NCBI RefSeq assembly: GCF_041080655.1
Contig: NZ_CP163525.1
Location: 4,526,001-4,590,000 of the forward strand
Length of the DNA: 64,000 nucleotides
Direction: 5' to 3'
Origin: Streptomyces sp. CG4
GTDB taxonomy: Bacteria > Actinomycetota > Actinomycetes > Streptomycetales > Streptomycetaceae
Shown: positions 1 to 8,749 of the stretch, in pieces
Layout of the letters: each line of letters starts with the position of its first letter
How positions within the stretch are numbered: position 1 is the stretch's first letter
Translations under genes and position numbers: made by a program
Notes under the pieces: model-generated
Database searches by the model: none
Told to the model about the DNA's origin: nothing
Seen by the model: only the letters and a program-made list of their open reading frames with translations

Positions 1-1699
1 TCTCGGCCGTCCACCAGGACTCGAACGCCTCCCAGAGTTCGCGCTCCCGGCCCTCGGCCAGTGCGGTCAGCCGGTCGGCGTCCGGGCGCCGGTCCTCCGG
101 CAGGAAGTCGACGTACTCGGAAGGCTCTTCGTCCCGCTCGGCGAAGAGGTCCGTCACACCCACTCCGTACGCCGACAGCACCGCCGCCTTCTCCGCCGCC
201 TCGATCTCGGACCGGGGCACACCCCCCACCAGGTGCGCCCGCACGTCCTGCGGCTCGGGCGGCGGGGTGTTGTCCACGTACCGGCGGATGTTGAGGTTGT
301 ACTTGTTCTTCCGGATCTCGTCCCGCTCGACCCACCGTGCGAAACGTGGCACCTCCGTGCCTGCCGGCGCGTGGAAGGTGGAGACGATCTTCTCCGTGTG
401 CTCGGGCAGCAGGACGTTCTGCGCCCGCTCGGAGTGGTACTCGCGGTCCGCGTTGATGAAGAGGACTTGGTCGTCCCTGCCGTCTCGCTTGCGGCCACGC
501 GTGCGCAGGACCAGCACGCAGGCCGGGATGCCGGTGCCGTAGAAGATGTTGGACGGCAGGCCGATCACGGCCTCCAGCAGGTCGTCCTCGATGATCTTCG
601 CCCGGATCCGCTCCTCCGCGCCGCCCCGGAACAGCACGCCATGCGGCATGACCGTGAAGACGGAGCCGCCGCGCCCCTTCACCATGTGCAGCATGTGCTG
701 GAGGAACATCAGGTCGGCCTTGCCCTTCTCGGACGTCTGGCCGTACGGCATGCGGTCGTCGATGTCGCCGATGTCCGCCGCCCGGTAGTCCATGGAGAAA
801 GGCGGGTTGCTGAGTACGACGTCGAAGGACCGATCCAGGTGGAGCGGCTGAGTCAGGGTGTCGCCTGTCCAGAGCTCAAAGTCGTGGGCACCGTGGAACA
901 GCATGTTCATGGTGGCCATGACCCAGGAGCCGTTGTTGGCGTCCTGCCCGGCCAGGGCCAGGTCCTCGGTGTTTCCGCCGTGCTCCTCGATGTACTCCTT
1001 GGCGTGGATGAGCATGCCGCCCGATCCGACGCACGGGTCGTACACGCTGTCGCCGGGGCGGGGACGGGCCAGCTCGACCATCATCCGCACTACCGCACGC
1101 GGGGTGTAGAACTCTCCGCCCTTGGCTCCGGCCGAGTCGGCGAAGTCCTTCAGCAGGTACTCGTACGCGGCACCGATGACGTCGGGGAACTCGAAGTCCT
1201 CGCCGCGCAGCCGCAGGCTGCCGAAGTGACCGATGAGCGCGGACAGCCGCTTGTCCGCGAGTTTGGCCGCCGTCGCGCCGGTGCCACCGCCCCCGCCGAT
1301 GCGGTTGAAGTTGATGTGGTTGAACAGCCCGCGCAGCCGCTCGTTGCCCTTCTGGCCCTCCATCGCGTCGAGCGCGGGCTGGAGGTGTTTCGTGGCCACG
1401 TCGTCCACCGCGTCGGCCAGCTTCTGCCAGCGTGCCTCCGGCGGGACGTACATGATCCGGCGGGCCGTGTAGTTGGCCGGCTCGTCGGCCTCCTCCTCCG
1501 CCTCCGCGCGCGAGGCCCCGCCCGTCATCTCCCTCTTGATGATCTCCTCACGGGCGGCCTCGAACTCGTCGTTGGCACGCTTGAGGAAGAGAAGGACCAG
1601 GAGGAAATCGCGGTACTCGGCGGCGTCCATCGTGCCGCGCAGGATGTCGGCGGCCGCGAAGAGGTGGCGCTCCAGTTGGTCGAGCGTGAGCTTGGCCAC
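1..1699 (-). CDS. hsdM: Type I restriction-modification N6-adenine methylase, HsdM (3' end outside window)
   Basis: Methylation subunit of a type I restriction system; it transfers a methyl group from SAM to adenine in the HsdS-specified site. The N-terminal helical HsdM domain begins MAKLTLDQLERHLF. It is followed by SAM motif I (DPCVGSGGM) and the N6-adenine catalytic motif NPPF in DVVLSNPPFS. Translation starts at GTG 1699, with AGGGAG 6 bases upstream. No stop occurs before base 1, so the C-terminus and any hsdS or hsdR lie outside the window. The gene follows rloA and rloB on the same strand after about 105 bases, so it is probably co-expressed with them. Family assignment is firm; target specificity cannot be read. 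Confidence 0.93.
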   Translation of the reverse strand, partial: MAKLTLDQLERHLFAAADILRGTMDAAEYRDFLLVLLFLKRANDEFEAAREEIIKREMTGGASRAEAEEEADEPANYTARRIMYVPPEARWQKLADAVDDVATKHLQPALDAMEGQKGNERLRGLFNHINFNRIGGGGGTGATAAKLADKRLSALIGHFGSLRLRGEDFEFPDVIGAAYEYLLKDFADSAGAKGGEFYTPRAVVRMMVELARPRPGDSVYDPCVGSGGMLIHAKEYIEEHGGNTEDLALAGQDANNGSWVMATMNMLFHGAHDFELWTGDTLTQPLHLDRSFDVVLSNPPFSMDYRAADIGDIDDRMPYGQTSEKGKADLMFLQHMLHMVKGRGGSVFTVMPHGVLFRGGAEERIRAKIIEDDLLEAVIGLPSNIFYGTGIPACVLVLRTRGRKRDGRDDQVLFINADREYHSERAQNVLLPEHTEKIVSTFHAPAGTEVPRFARWVERDEIRKNKYNLNIRRYVDNTPPPEPQDVRAHLVGGVPRSEIEAAEKAAVLSAYGVGVTDLFAERDEEPSEYVDFLPEDRRPDADRLTALAEGRERELWEAFESWWTAE

Positions 1700-1804
1700 G
1701 TACGGGCTCCCTAGGTGTGAGCGGGCGGAGGGGCAGGGCGGGCGGCGAACACCGCTCTGCCACGGAGACGTACGGAGAAGTACGGAGAAGTACGACCCCC
1801 CAGC

Positions 1805-2578
1805 CTAGTAGTGGCTGAGGAGCAGTCCCTCCTCCACGAAGGACCAGACGTCCGTGTAGGGATCCCAGTCGTTCGGGTTGGACGACTCGCAGCGCTTGTT
1901 GATCGCCTGCGCGTACTTCCTGGCCTCGCGGTATCGCCTGCCGTCCGTGTCCTTCGGGCTCAGCACCTGTTCCTCGCGGATGTGCTTGGACTCCTGTTCG
2001 GAGACAGTACGGACCCCACGTCCGTACGTCGCCGCGAATCCGGGGCGTGATCGCAGGCGGCTGTTCGCGTCGCCGCAGGCCTCCTTGCCGAACGTACTCG
2101 TGTAGTTGATGTAGTGCAGCAGCCGCCACAACTCGAAACAGGGGTGGGAGTACGCGATCCGGATCCCCTCCTTGTCCGCCAGCCGCATGGCTTCGCGGAT
2201 GCCCTCATGGCCGTCGCGGTCGAACAGCACCCACACCTGGGGCCAGTTCCAGTCCCCTTCTTCGACTCCACCGCGGACCCGGTACGGCTTCAGTCCCGCC
2301 GCCTTCGCCTCCCGCTCCACTTTGCGCAACGTGCGCACCGCGTCCTGCACCATCCGGTACGGCTTGCGCAGCTTGCCCTCGGCGTTCGGGTTCTCGATGT
2401 GGTGCTGGACCGTGCGGCCCGGCTTGTCGGGAACGCCCTTCTGGAGGATGAGGTCGATGTACTCGGGTTCGGTGACTTCTCCCTCGGTGAAGACGTACAC
2501 CTGGCGAGGTCGAAGCGCGCGCCCCTTCGCGCCGCCCTTCTTGGGGGTGATGCTGTCCCCTCCCTTTGGCCTGGCCAT
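1805..2578 (-). CDS. rloB: RloB-family protein with TOPRIM-like motifs
   Basis: 257 aa, RloB-like. The name comes from 'restriction-linked orf', genes found inside hsd loci. Visible motifs are TEGEVTEPEY (Glu32) and VLFDRDGHE (Asp120, Asp122), which match the Glu and DxD signatures of TOPRIM nuclease folds, then the family-typical SHPCFELWRLLHY near residue 144. The start ATG overlaps the rloA stop as TGATG, so translation is probably coupled. By analogy with ATPase plus TOPRIM defence pairs (OLD, PARIS and AbiL types) it is probably the effector nuclease released or activated by RloA. That role is inference. The reading frame runs further upstream, but that part lies inside rloA and reads as unconserved Arg/Gly-rich sequence. 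Confidence 0.85.
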   Translation of the reverse strand: MARPKGGDSITPKKGGAKGRALRPRQVYVFTEGEVTEPEYIDLILQKGVPDKPGRTVQHHIENPNAEGKLRKPYRMVQDAVRTLRKVEREAKAAGLKPYRVRGGVEEGDWNWPQVWVLFDRDGHEGIREAMRLADKEGIRIAYSHPCFELWRLLHYINYTSTFGKEACGDANSRLRSRPGFAATYGRGVRTVSEQESKHIREEQVLSPKDTDGRRYREARKYAQAINKRCESSNPNDWDPYTDVWSFVEEGLLLSHY

Positions 2579-3846
2579 CAGACCTCTTCCGCCTCCATCC
2601 GTGCGATGTCGTCCGTACGCAGCAGCCGCCGCCCGATCTGCCCTTCGGACACCTTGGGCACGGCGCCGAAGGAACCGGCGAGGTACGACACCATCAGGTC
2701 CTCCTCCTCCGTCGGCTCCCACTCGGCGACCGAGGAGAGCTCCGTGGCGCCTCGTTCGTCCTTCTCCGTGAGCCAGATCTGTCCGGGCTGCAGAAGCCGT
2801 CCACCGCCTGGTGTCCGCAGGAGAGAGGGATCATGTCCGGTGAAGACCAGCTGGGCGCCCTTCGGGTTCACCCAGGGCGCCTGGAAGAGACGTACGACCT
2901 CCGCCGCGAAGCGTGAGTGCAGGCTGGCGTCGAGTTCGTCGACCAGCAGGACCGCACCCGTGTCGAGGGCGAGGAGCAGGGGCCCGATCAGAGCGAACCA
3001 CGAGCGCGTCCCCCATGACTCCGACGACCAGTCCAGCGAGGTCCGCTCACCGCTGCTGGCGTGGACAAGACTCACCACAGGGCGGCCGGAGGACGACTGC
3101 TCGACCTCGACGCCGGCGATACCGAGGTCGGCCACCCGCAGTAGTTCCTCGGTCCGCCGCCGGAAGTCCTCGCTGCGGAGCAGCCGCATCGCCGTGTAGT
3201 CCTCGCGCTGCGCGCGCTCGGTCTCCGGCGTTACGTCCCACAGGTTGTCCTTGAACCAGTCGAACACAGGGGTGAGCTGCTTGTGCCCGTCATTGGCTGC
3301 ACGGGTCAGCAGCAGAGCGTCGGGCCGGGTGGTGCGGGAAAGCCGAGCACGGTCGTGAAGACGATCACCGGGGAAGTCGAAGTCCTTCTCCCGCGTCGCA
3401 TCGCGCTCGAACCACACCTGACGGCGGCCCTTGGGATAGGCAAAGAGCCACTCCGTCTCTACGCGACGCTCTCCCAGCTCGAAGCCGTAGGTCCATCGGA
3501 CGCCTGCGTCGAGGACGAAGTCCGCCTCGTACAGCGTGGTCTCCGAGGCCGCCTTCGGGTCCAGGGCGAACTCGTCGCGGGGGATGCCGTCATAGGAAGT
3601 CCAGTCAGCGTAGGAACGCAGCACCGCCTTGCGCATGTTCTTCAGAGCGGTGATGACATTGGACTTGCCGGATGCGTTGGCGCCGAAGACACCGAGAACT
3701 GTGTGGACGGGAAGGCGTCGGCCGTCGGAGAGCTCCACCTCGCGGGCCGCCGCGAGGTCACCGTCGGCATCTTCCCGCGCGACGAAGGACAGCTCCTGCT
3801 CGTCACGCAAGGACCGGACGTTCGCCACTCTGAATCTCAGCAGCAT
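2578..3846 (-). CDS. rloA: RloA-family AAA/ABC-type ATPase of a defence pair
   Basis: 422 aa. The N-terminus MLLRFRVANVRSL resembles SMC/RecF-like ATPases. Walker A is GANASGKSN (about residues 55-63), and Walker B is VLLVDELDASLH in the C-terminal third, followed by an FTGHDPSLL H-loop region. These are the marks of AAA_15/AAA_21 ATPases, including RloA, AbiLi and AriA. It is first in a leftward rloA-rloB-hsdM block and overlaps rloB by one base, so the two probably act as one sensor-effector module beside a type I system. The phage trigger and the target are unknown. The upstream flank (3847-3903) is short and lacks an obvious palindromic operator. Confidence 0.87.
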   Translation of the reverse strand: MLLRFRVANVRSLRDEQELSFVAREDADGDLAAAREVELSDGRRLPVHTVLGVFGANASGKSNVITALKNMRKAVLRSYADWTSYDGIPRDEFALDPKAASETTLYEADFVLDAGVRWTYGFELGERRVETEWLFAYPKGRRQVWFERDATREKDFDFPGDRLHDRARLSRTTRPDALLLTRAANDGHKQLTPVFDWFKDNLWDVTPETERAQREDYTAMRLLRSEDFRRRTEELLRVADLGIAGVEVEQSSSGRPVVSLVHASSGERTSLDWSSESWGTRSWFALIGPLLLALDTGAVLLVDELDASLHSRFAAEVVRLFQAPWVNPKGAQLVFTGHDPSLLRTPGGGRLLQPGQIWLTEKDERGATELSSVAEWEPTEEEDLMVSYLAGSFGAVPKVSEGQIGRRLLRTDDIARMEAEEV

Positions 3847-3903
3847 CCTGTCTCCTTCATGGCGGACAGACTAGTCACACAGTCCCGCCCGCGTCCCCGG
3901 CCC

Positions 3904-3941
3904 GCGGCGGCAGCCGACACCTCTGCCAAGACTGCCGCCGC
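3904..3941 (-). terminator. Stem-loop downstream of purA
   Basis: A perfect 10-bp stem (GCGGCGGCAG / CTGCCGCCGC) with an 18-base loop lies 13 bases past the purA stop. There is no long T run, as is common for Streptomyces terminators. Confidence 0.5.
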
Positions 3942-3953
3942 GCAAGGTCAGCC

Positions 3954-5237
3954 CTACAGGAACGAGTTGATCTCGATCGTCTCGTCCCGGCCCGGACCCA
4001 CGCCGATCGCGGAGATCGGGGCGCCGGACATCTCCTCCAGCGCCTTGACGTAGTTCTGGGCGTTCTTCGGCAGGTCGGCGAAGGACTTCGCCTTGGTGAT
4101 GTCCTCGGACCAGCCGGGCAGCGTCTCGTAGACCGGCTTCGCGTGGTGGAAGTCGGTCTGGGAGTACGGCAGTTCCTCGACACGCCTGCCGTCGATCTCG
4201 TACGCCACACAGACCGGGATCTCCTCCCAGCCGGTCAGCACGTCCAGCTTGGTGAGGAAGAAGTCGGTCAGGCCGTTCACGCGGGTCGCATAGCGGGCGA
4301 TCACCGCGTCGAACCAGCCGCAGCGGCGGTCACGGCCGGTGGTCACGCCCCGCTCGCCGCCGATGCGGCGCAGCGCCTCGCCGTCCTCGTCGAACAGCTC
4401 GGTCGGGAACGGACCGGCGCCGACGCGGGTCGTGTAGGCCTTGAGGATGCCGATGACCCGGCTGATCTTCGTCGGGCCCACGCCGGCGCCGGTGCAGGCG
4501 CCGCCGGCGGTCGGGTTCGAGGAGGTCACGAAGGGGTACGTGCCGTGGTCGATGTCCAGGAGGGTGCCCTGACCGCCCTCGAACAGGACGACCTTGTCGT
4601 CCTCCAGCGCCTGGTTCAGGACCAGCACGGTGTCGGCGACGTACGGCTTGATCTGGTCGGCGTAGCCCAGCAGCTCCTCGACCACCTGGTCCACGGCGAT
4701 CGCGCGCCGGTTGTAGAGCTTGGTGAGGATCTGGTTCTTGACGTCGAGGGCCGCCTCGACCTTCTGGGTCAGGATCGACTCGTCGTAGAGGTCCTGGACC
4801 CGGATGCCGACGCGGTTGATCTTGTCGGCATAGGTGGGACCGATACCGCGCCCGGTCGTGCCGATCTTCCTCTTCCCGAGGAAGCGTTCCGTCACCTTGT
4901 CGACGGTCACGTTGTACGGCGTGATGATGTGCGCGTTACCGCTGATCAGGAGCTTGGACGTGTCGACGCCACGCTCGTTCAGACCGCTCAGCTCGGAGAG
5001 CAGGACCGACGGGTCGACGACGACTCCGTTGCCGATGACCGGAACACACGTAGGCGAGAGGATTCCGGAAGGGAGAAGGTGGAGTGCGTACTTCTGGTCG
5101 CCGACGACGACCGTGTGGCCGGCGTTGTTGCCACCCTGGTAACGCACTACATAGTCGACGGAGCCGCCAAGCAGGTCCGTCGCCTTTCCCTTGCCTTCGT
5201 CACCCCACTGAGCACCGAGCAGCACAAGTGCGGGCAC
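3954..5237 (-). CDS. purA: Adenylosuccinate synthetase
   Basis: 427 aa, full length. It makes adenylosuccinate from IMP, aspartate and GTP, the first committed step from IMP to AMP. Visible marks are the P-loop-like GAQWGDEGKGK near residue 8, NAGHTVVV, and the conserved TTGRGIGPTYADK and GVTTGRDRRCGW regions. The start is GTG at 5237 and matches the usual PurA N-terminus (MPALVLLGAQWGDEGKG). It is monocistronic: a hairpin follows the stop, and the divergent kinase-like gene begins 198 bases upstream. An 11-bp stem-loop in that upstream region could act as a leader element. Confidence 0.98.
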   Translation of the reverse strand: MPALVLLGAQWGDEGKGKATDLLGGSVDYVVRYQGGNNAGHTVVVGDQKYALHLLPSGILSPTCVPVIGNGVVVDPSVLLSELSGLNERGVDTSKLLISGNAHIITPYNVTVDKVTERFLGKRKIGTTGRGIGPTYADKINRVGIRVQDLYDESILTQKVEAALDVKNQILTKLYNRRAIAVDQVVEELLGYADQIKPYVADTVLVLNQALEDDKVVLFEGGQGTLLDIDHGTYPFVTSSNPTAGGACTGAGVGPTKISRVIGILKAYTTRVGAGPFPTELFDEDGEALRRIGGERGVTTGRDRRCGWFDAVIARYATRVNGLTDFFLTKLDVLTGWEEIPVCVAYEIDGRRVEELPYSQTDFHHAKPVYETLPGWSEDITKAKSFADLPKNAQNYVKALEEMSGAPISAIGVGPGRDETIEINSFL

Positions 5238-5365
5238 GCGCGTACACCCCTTCCGGGCGGGGCATGTCCAAGGTCGGGGGCGTGGGCGTAAGGTTCACCG
5301 CCGCGTGCCACAGCGACCGCCGTTGGTCGCACAACCGTCGGACCGGATGCCCCGGAATAGACGAA

Positions 5366-5391
5366 GCCCCTGGCGCAATAGCGCAAGGGGC
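5366..5391. promoter_or_regulatory. Stem-loop in the purA leader / divergent intergenic region
   Basis: GCCCCTGGCGC and GCGCAAGGGGC form an 11-bp stem with one mismatch and an AATA loop. It lies about 130 bases upstream of the purA start, between two divergent genes, so it is not a 3' end for either of them. Read on the purA strand it could be a leader attenuator. Function is inferred. Confidence 0.4.
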
Positions 5392-5434
5392 TCTTGCACA
5401 AAGATGCTACCCGAGGAAGCGAGGCAGGACCGAG

Positions 5435-6271
5435 GTGGCGACTTTCGCGATGTCCGAACAGCTGCTGGTGATCATCGATCCGGCGGCACGGCAGACGGAC
5501 GGGGAGTCCGTACGGATCGCGAAAGACGTGCTCAGCGCGGGTGCGGCGGCCAAGGTGTGCCTGCCCGAGGGGCCGGAGGAATTCGCCCGCGCGCTGGGCC
5601 GACGGGGTTCCAGAAGGCCGGTGGTGGTCGGCGACGACCGGGCGCTGGTGCGGGCCGTGACCCAGCTGCACCGGGCGCGGGAGCTGGCCGGATGTGCGCT
5701 GTCGGTGGTCCCGGTCGGGGACAGCGGCCTCGCCGAGTCGCTGGGCGTGCCGGGCGGCGCGGTGGCGGCGGCGCGGGCCGTCCTGGACGGGGCCGAGCGG
5801 CGCCTGGACCTGCTGGTCGACGACAGCGGCGGGCTCGTCCTCGGCGGGCTCGGCATCCCGCCGGAGCCGGTGCGGGCGGCGGCGGCCGAACCGGTGACCG
5901 TGGCCGCGGGCCGGCCCTGGTACCGCTCCCTGGTCCGCACCCTCGCCCCCGTCCGGCCCCGGCTGGCCGCCGTGCCTTCCCCCGGCCCCTCCCGGCTCCG
6001 GGTCGAGGTGGACGGGGAGACGGTGGTGGATCTGGGCCAGCCCGTGCAGGCGGTGTCGGTGACGGCGGGCACGGGCGGGCTGGCGCGGGTGGAGGTACGG
6101 CCGCTGTCGGTGGGGGCGGAGGCGACGCCGTACCAGGCGTCCGGGCAGACGGTGACGGTGGCCGGCGCGGACTTCCGGTACCGGGCGGACGCGGGGGTGG
6201 CGGGCCCGGTACGGCGGCGGACGTGGCGGGTGGTGGAGGGGGCCTGGGGGCTGGTGCTGCCGTCAGCTTGA
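5435..6271 (+). CDS. Diacylglycerol kinase-like protein
   Basis: 278 aa from GTG 5435, which has AGGA 5 bases upstream. An in-frame ATG at 5450 has no good ribosome site. The N-terminus (LLVIIDPAARQTDGESVRIAK) resembles the DAGK/sphingosine kinase catalytic fold, as does the middle (VVVGDDRALVRAV), where GDD replaces the family's GGDGT nucleotide loop. The C-terminal half is a beta-rich region like that of YegS-type lipid kinases. The weakened glycine motif suggests low or altered kinase activity. It sits divergently beside purA, a placement I recall from other streptomycetes. Substrate unknown. Confidence 0.65.
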   Translation: MATFAMSEQLLVIIDPAARQTDGESVRIAKDVLSAGAAAKVCLPEGPEEFARALGRRGSRRPVVVGDDRALVRAVTQLHRARELAGCALSVVPVGDSGLAESLGVPGGAVAAARAVLDGAERRLDLLVDDSGGLVLGGLGIPPEPVRAAAAEPVTVAAGRPWYRSLVRTLAPVRPRLAAVPSPGPSRLRVEVDGETVVDLGQPVQAVSVTAGTGGLARVEVRPLSVGAEATPYQASGQTVTVAGADFRYRADAGVAGPVRRRTWRVVEGAWGLVLPSA

Positions 6272-6461
6272 GGCGGGGGCCTGGAAGCCGGTGGTGTCGA
6301 GGGAGCAGCCGAAGGGCTCCGGGATACGCAGCTTCTGACCGAAGGGCTTGGTCAAGCGTTCTTCGTAGCCTTGGGGCCCGTCACAGATGCGGTGCCCTTC
6401 GGGCAGATGCGGCTCCAGCGATCAGTTCGTCGAGATCGGACAACAGCTGCTCGAAGCTCAC
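6263..6461 (-). pseudogene. Remnant of an Uma2-family endonuclease-like gene
   Basis: GTG 6461 has a near-perfect site (AAGGAGGG, 7 bases upstream) and opens a reading frame MSFEQLLSDLDELIAG that stops after 27 codons. A shifted frame then continues to TGA 6263 as a C-terminal piece, KPFGQKLRIPEPFGCSLDTTGF, the typical ending of Streptomyces Uma2 (DUF820) proteins. The catalytic core of about 130 residues is missing. This points to an internal deletion with a frameshift. Its 3' end overlaps the convergent kinase-like gene by 9 bases. Confidence 0.7.
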
Positions 6462-6648
6462 TCCCAGCCCTCCTTTCGACGCACAGCGTAACCGGCTGAC
6501 CTCGGCCCCCGGGCCGGGAAGTCGAGCCAATGGTCTGGTGACAAATATTTAACCGCGCCGACCCCTTCCCGCACCCCTCCCCGGTGCACCATCCTGCTCC
6601 ATCAGGACCCACCAGGATTCACGTTCCCGACACGGAGAGGGCCACCCG

Positions 6649-8160
6649 ATGGCAGTGGACGAGGGCGTCGCCCCGGCGGCGGGCACAACGGAGGACGAGA
6701 CGGTTCATCGGCTGAAGCCCAACGCCGTAGGCCTGCTCGGCGTGGTCTTCATGGCGGTGGCGACCGCCGCGCCGATCACCGCGATGACCGGCAACGTGCC
6801 CTTCATGGTGTCGTCCGGCAACGGCATCGGGGCGCCCGCCAGCTACCTCGTGGCAATGGTCGTCCTGGCAATCTTTTCCGTGGGTTTCACGTCGATGGCG
6901 AAACACATCACCTCGACCGGGGCCTTCTACGGCTTTATCTCCTACGGCCTCGGCCGCACCGCCGGTCTCGCCTCCGGGCTGCTGGCGACCTTCGCCTACG
7001 TCGTCTTCGAACCGGCGCTGATCGGCATCTTCTCGACCTTCGCCACGACCACCCTGAAGGACCAGACGGGCGTGCACGTGCCCTGGTGGGCCTTCGCCCT
7101 CCTGATGCTCGCGATCAACGCGACCGGCACCTGGTTCGGCATCAGCGTCGCCGAGAAACTGCTGGTACTGCTGCTGGCGACCGAGGTGACCGTGCTGGCG
7201 GCCATGGCGGTGTCCGTCGCCCTCCATGGCGGCGGCCCGCACGGTTTCACCTTCGCGCCGGTCGACCCGGTCAACGCCTTCAAGGGCACGTCCGCCGGGC
7301 TGGGGCTGTTCTTCGCCTTCTGGTCCTGGGTCGGCTTCGAATCGACCGCGATGTACGGCGAGGAGTCCCGCGACCCCAAGCGGATCATCCCCAAGGCGAC
7401 GATGATCAGCGTCCTGGGCGTCGGCGTCTTCTACGTCTTCGTCTCCTGGATGGCCATCACCGGCAACGGCGAGGCCGAGGCCGTGAAGGCCGCCTCCTCC
7501 GCGAACCCGCTCGCGCTCTTCTTCAACCCCACCGAGCGCTACGTCGGCCACTGGGCCGTCGACGTCATGCAGTGGCTGATGATCACCGGCTCGCTGGCCT
7601 GCGGCATGGCCTTCCACAACTGCGCCGCCCGCTATCTGTACGCCCTCGGGCGGGAGGGCGTACTGCCCTCGCTGAAGAACACCATCGGCCGCACCCACGC
7701 CCGGCACGGCTCCCCGCACATCGCCGGACTGGTGCAGACGGGGGTGAGCGCCGTACTGATCGCCGCGTTCTGGATCGCGGGCAAGGACCCGTACAACGCC
7801 CTCTACGTCCTGCTGGCCATCCTCGGCACGATGGCGATCCTGGTCGTGCAGGCCGTGTGCTCCTTCGCGGTGCTCGTCTACTTCCGCCGGCACCACCCCG
7901 AGAGCCGGCACTGGTTCCGCACGTTCGCCGCTCCGCTCGTCGGGGGGATCGCGATGCTGGGGGTGGTGGTGCTGCTGGTGTCCAACATGAGCGCGGCGGC
8001 GGGGCCGGAGTCCGGGTCACTCCTGCTCAAGGCGACGCCTTGGCTGGTGGCGCTGGTCGCGGCGACGGGGGTGGGTTACGCGCAGTACCTCAAGCGGTGG
8101 GCGCCCGAGCGGTATGCGCTGCTGGGGCGGACGGTGCTGGAGGAGACGAAGGAACGGTAG
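6649..8160 (+). CDS. APC-family amino acid permease
   Basis: 503 aa cytoplasmic-membrane transporter with about 12 hydrophobic helices. The N-terminal stretch LKPNAVGLLGVVFMAVATAA and the GFESTAMYGEESRDPKRIIPKA segment are typical of amino acid-polyamine-organocation permeases, probably taking up an amino acid or amine by proton symport. Start ATG 6649 has GGAGAG 10 bases upstream. It stands alone: a pseudogene lies upstream and a convergent regulator downstream. Substrate cannot be read from sequence. Confidence 0.88.
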   Translation: MAVDEGVAPAAGTTEDETVHRLKPNAVGLLGVVFMAVATAAPITAMTGNVPFMVSSGNGIGAPASYLVAMVVLAIFSVGFTSMAKHITSTGAFYGFISYGLGRTAGLASGLLATFAYVVFEPALIGIFSTFATTTLKDQTGVHVPWWAFALLMLAINATGTWFGISVAEKLLVLLLATEVTVLAAMAVSVALHGGGPHGFTFAPVDPVNAFKGTSAGLGLFFAFWSWVGFESTAMYGEESRDPKRIIPKATMISVLGVGVFYVFVSWMAITGNGEAEAVKAASSANPLALFFNPTERYVGHWAVDVMQWLMITGSLACGMAFHNCAARYLYALGREGVLPSLKNTIGRTHARHGSPHIAGLVQTGVSAVLIAAFWIAGKDPYNALYVLLAILGTMAILVVQAVCSFAVLVYFRRHHPESRHWFRTFAAPLVGGIAMLGVVVLLVSNMSAAAGPESGSLLLKATPWLVALVAATGVGYAQYLKRWAPERYALLGRTVLEETKER

Positions 8161-8182
8161 CCGTCCGGGGCCGCCGGCGGAT

Positions 8183-8683
8183 TCAGCCCTCGCCGAAGGT
8201 CTTCTCCCGGTGGACCCGCCACCGCTCCATCATGGCCGAGATCTCGCCGTCGATGAATTCGAAGAAGGCGAGCGTCTCGGCCATGCGGCGTCCGGCGGGG
8301 GTGTCGGTGCCCAGGCTGGTGACGCCCTCGCGCAGAGCGCCCTCCCACCGCTTGATGACGGCTTCGCGGTTGGTGAGGGCCTCGTACCACTGGTTGCTGT
8401 GCACCCGGTAGCGCTCGCGGCGCGAACCGGGCTCGCGCTCTCGCGAGACCATGTGCTGCTGCGCGAGATAGCGCACGGCCCCGGACACGGCCGCCGGGCT
8501 GACCTGGAGCTGTTCGCCCAGCTCGGCCGAGGTCAGCGTGCCCGAGTCCGAGGACAGCAGGGCCGCGAACACCCGGGCCGGCATCCGTTGCATCCCGGCC
8601 TCGACCAGCTGGGCCGCGAAGCTCTCCACGAACCTCGAAACCGCCTCCGCGTCACGCCCCGCCACCTCTGCCATGGTCGTCAT
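8183..8683 (-). CDS. GbsR/MarR-family transcriptional regulator
   Basis: About 166 aa. A winged helix (ARVFAALLSSDSGTLTSAELGEQLQVSPAAVSGAVRYL) is followed by helices with RERYRVHSNQWYEAL and a C-terminal dimerisation helix. This is the GbsR-like MarR subfamily. The start is taken as ATG 8683 (MTTMAEVAGRDA); ATG 8674, with AGGA 9 bases upstream, is an equally good choice. It is divergent from the ABC exporter across a 66-base gap holding a 16-bp palindrome, so it very probably represses the exporter and itself. The same frame stays open far upstream, but only through the antisense strand of the exporter. Confidence 0.88.
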   Translation of the reverse strand: MTTMAEVAGRDAEAVSRFVESFAAQLVEAGMQRMPARVFAALLSSDSGTLTSAELGEQLQVSPAAVSGAVRYLAQQHMVSREREPGSRRERYRVHSNQWYEALTNREAVIKRWEGALREGVTSLGTDTPAGRRMAETLAFFEFIDGEISAMMERWRVHREKTFGEG

Positions 8684-8713
8684 CCTACCCAGCGATTCAG
8701 AGCCTTCCCTAAC

Positions 8714-8729
8714 TTCACAAATTTCTGAA
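8714..8729. promoter_or_regulatory. Probable operator of the GbsR/MarR regulator
   Basis: TTCACAAATTTCTGAA is a 16-bp palindrome with one unpaired position per arm (TTCAsAAATTTsTGAA). It is the only AT-rich patch in the gap between the regulator and the ABC exporter, 21 bases before the exporter start and 31 before the regulator start. It suits a MarR-type dimer blocking both promoters. Confidence 0.6.
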
Positions 8730-8749
8730 AGAAGCGTACGTTCGGAGCC

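Noticed and set aside
233..1714. Long plus-strand open frame
   Set aside because: It is the antisense of hsdM. Its protein is an Arg/Val/Asp-rich shadow without motifs, while the minus strand gives clear HsdM motifs.
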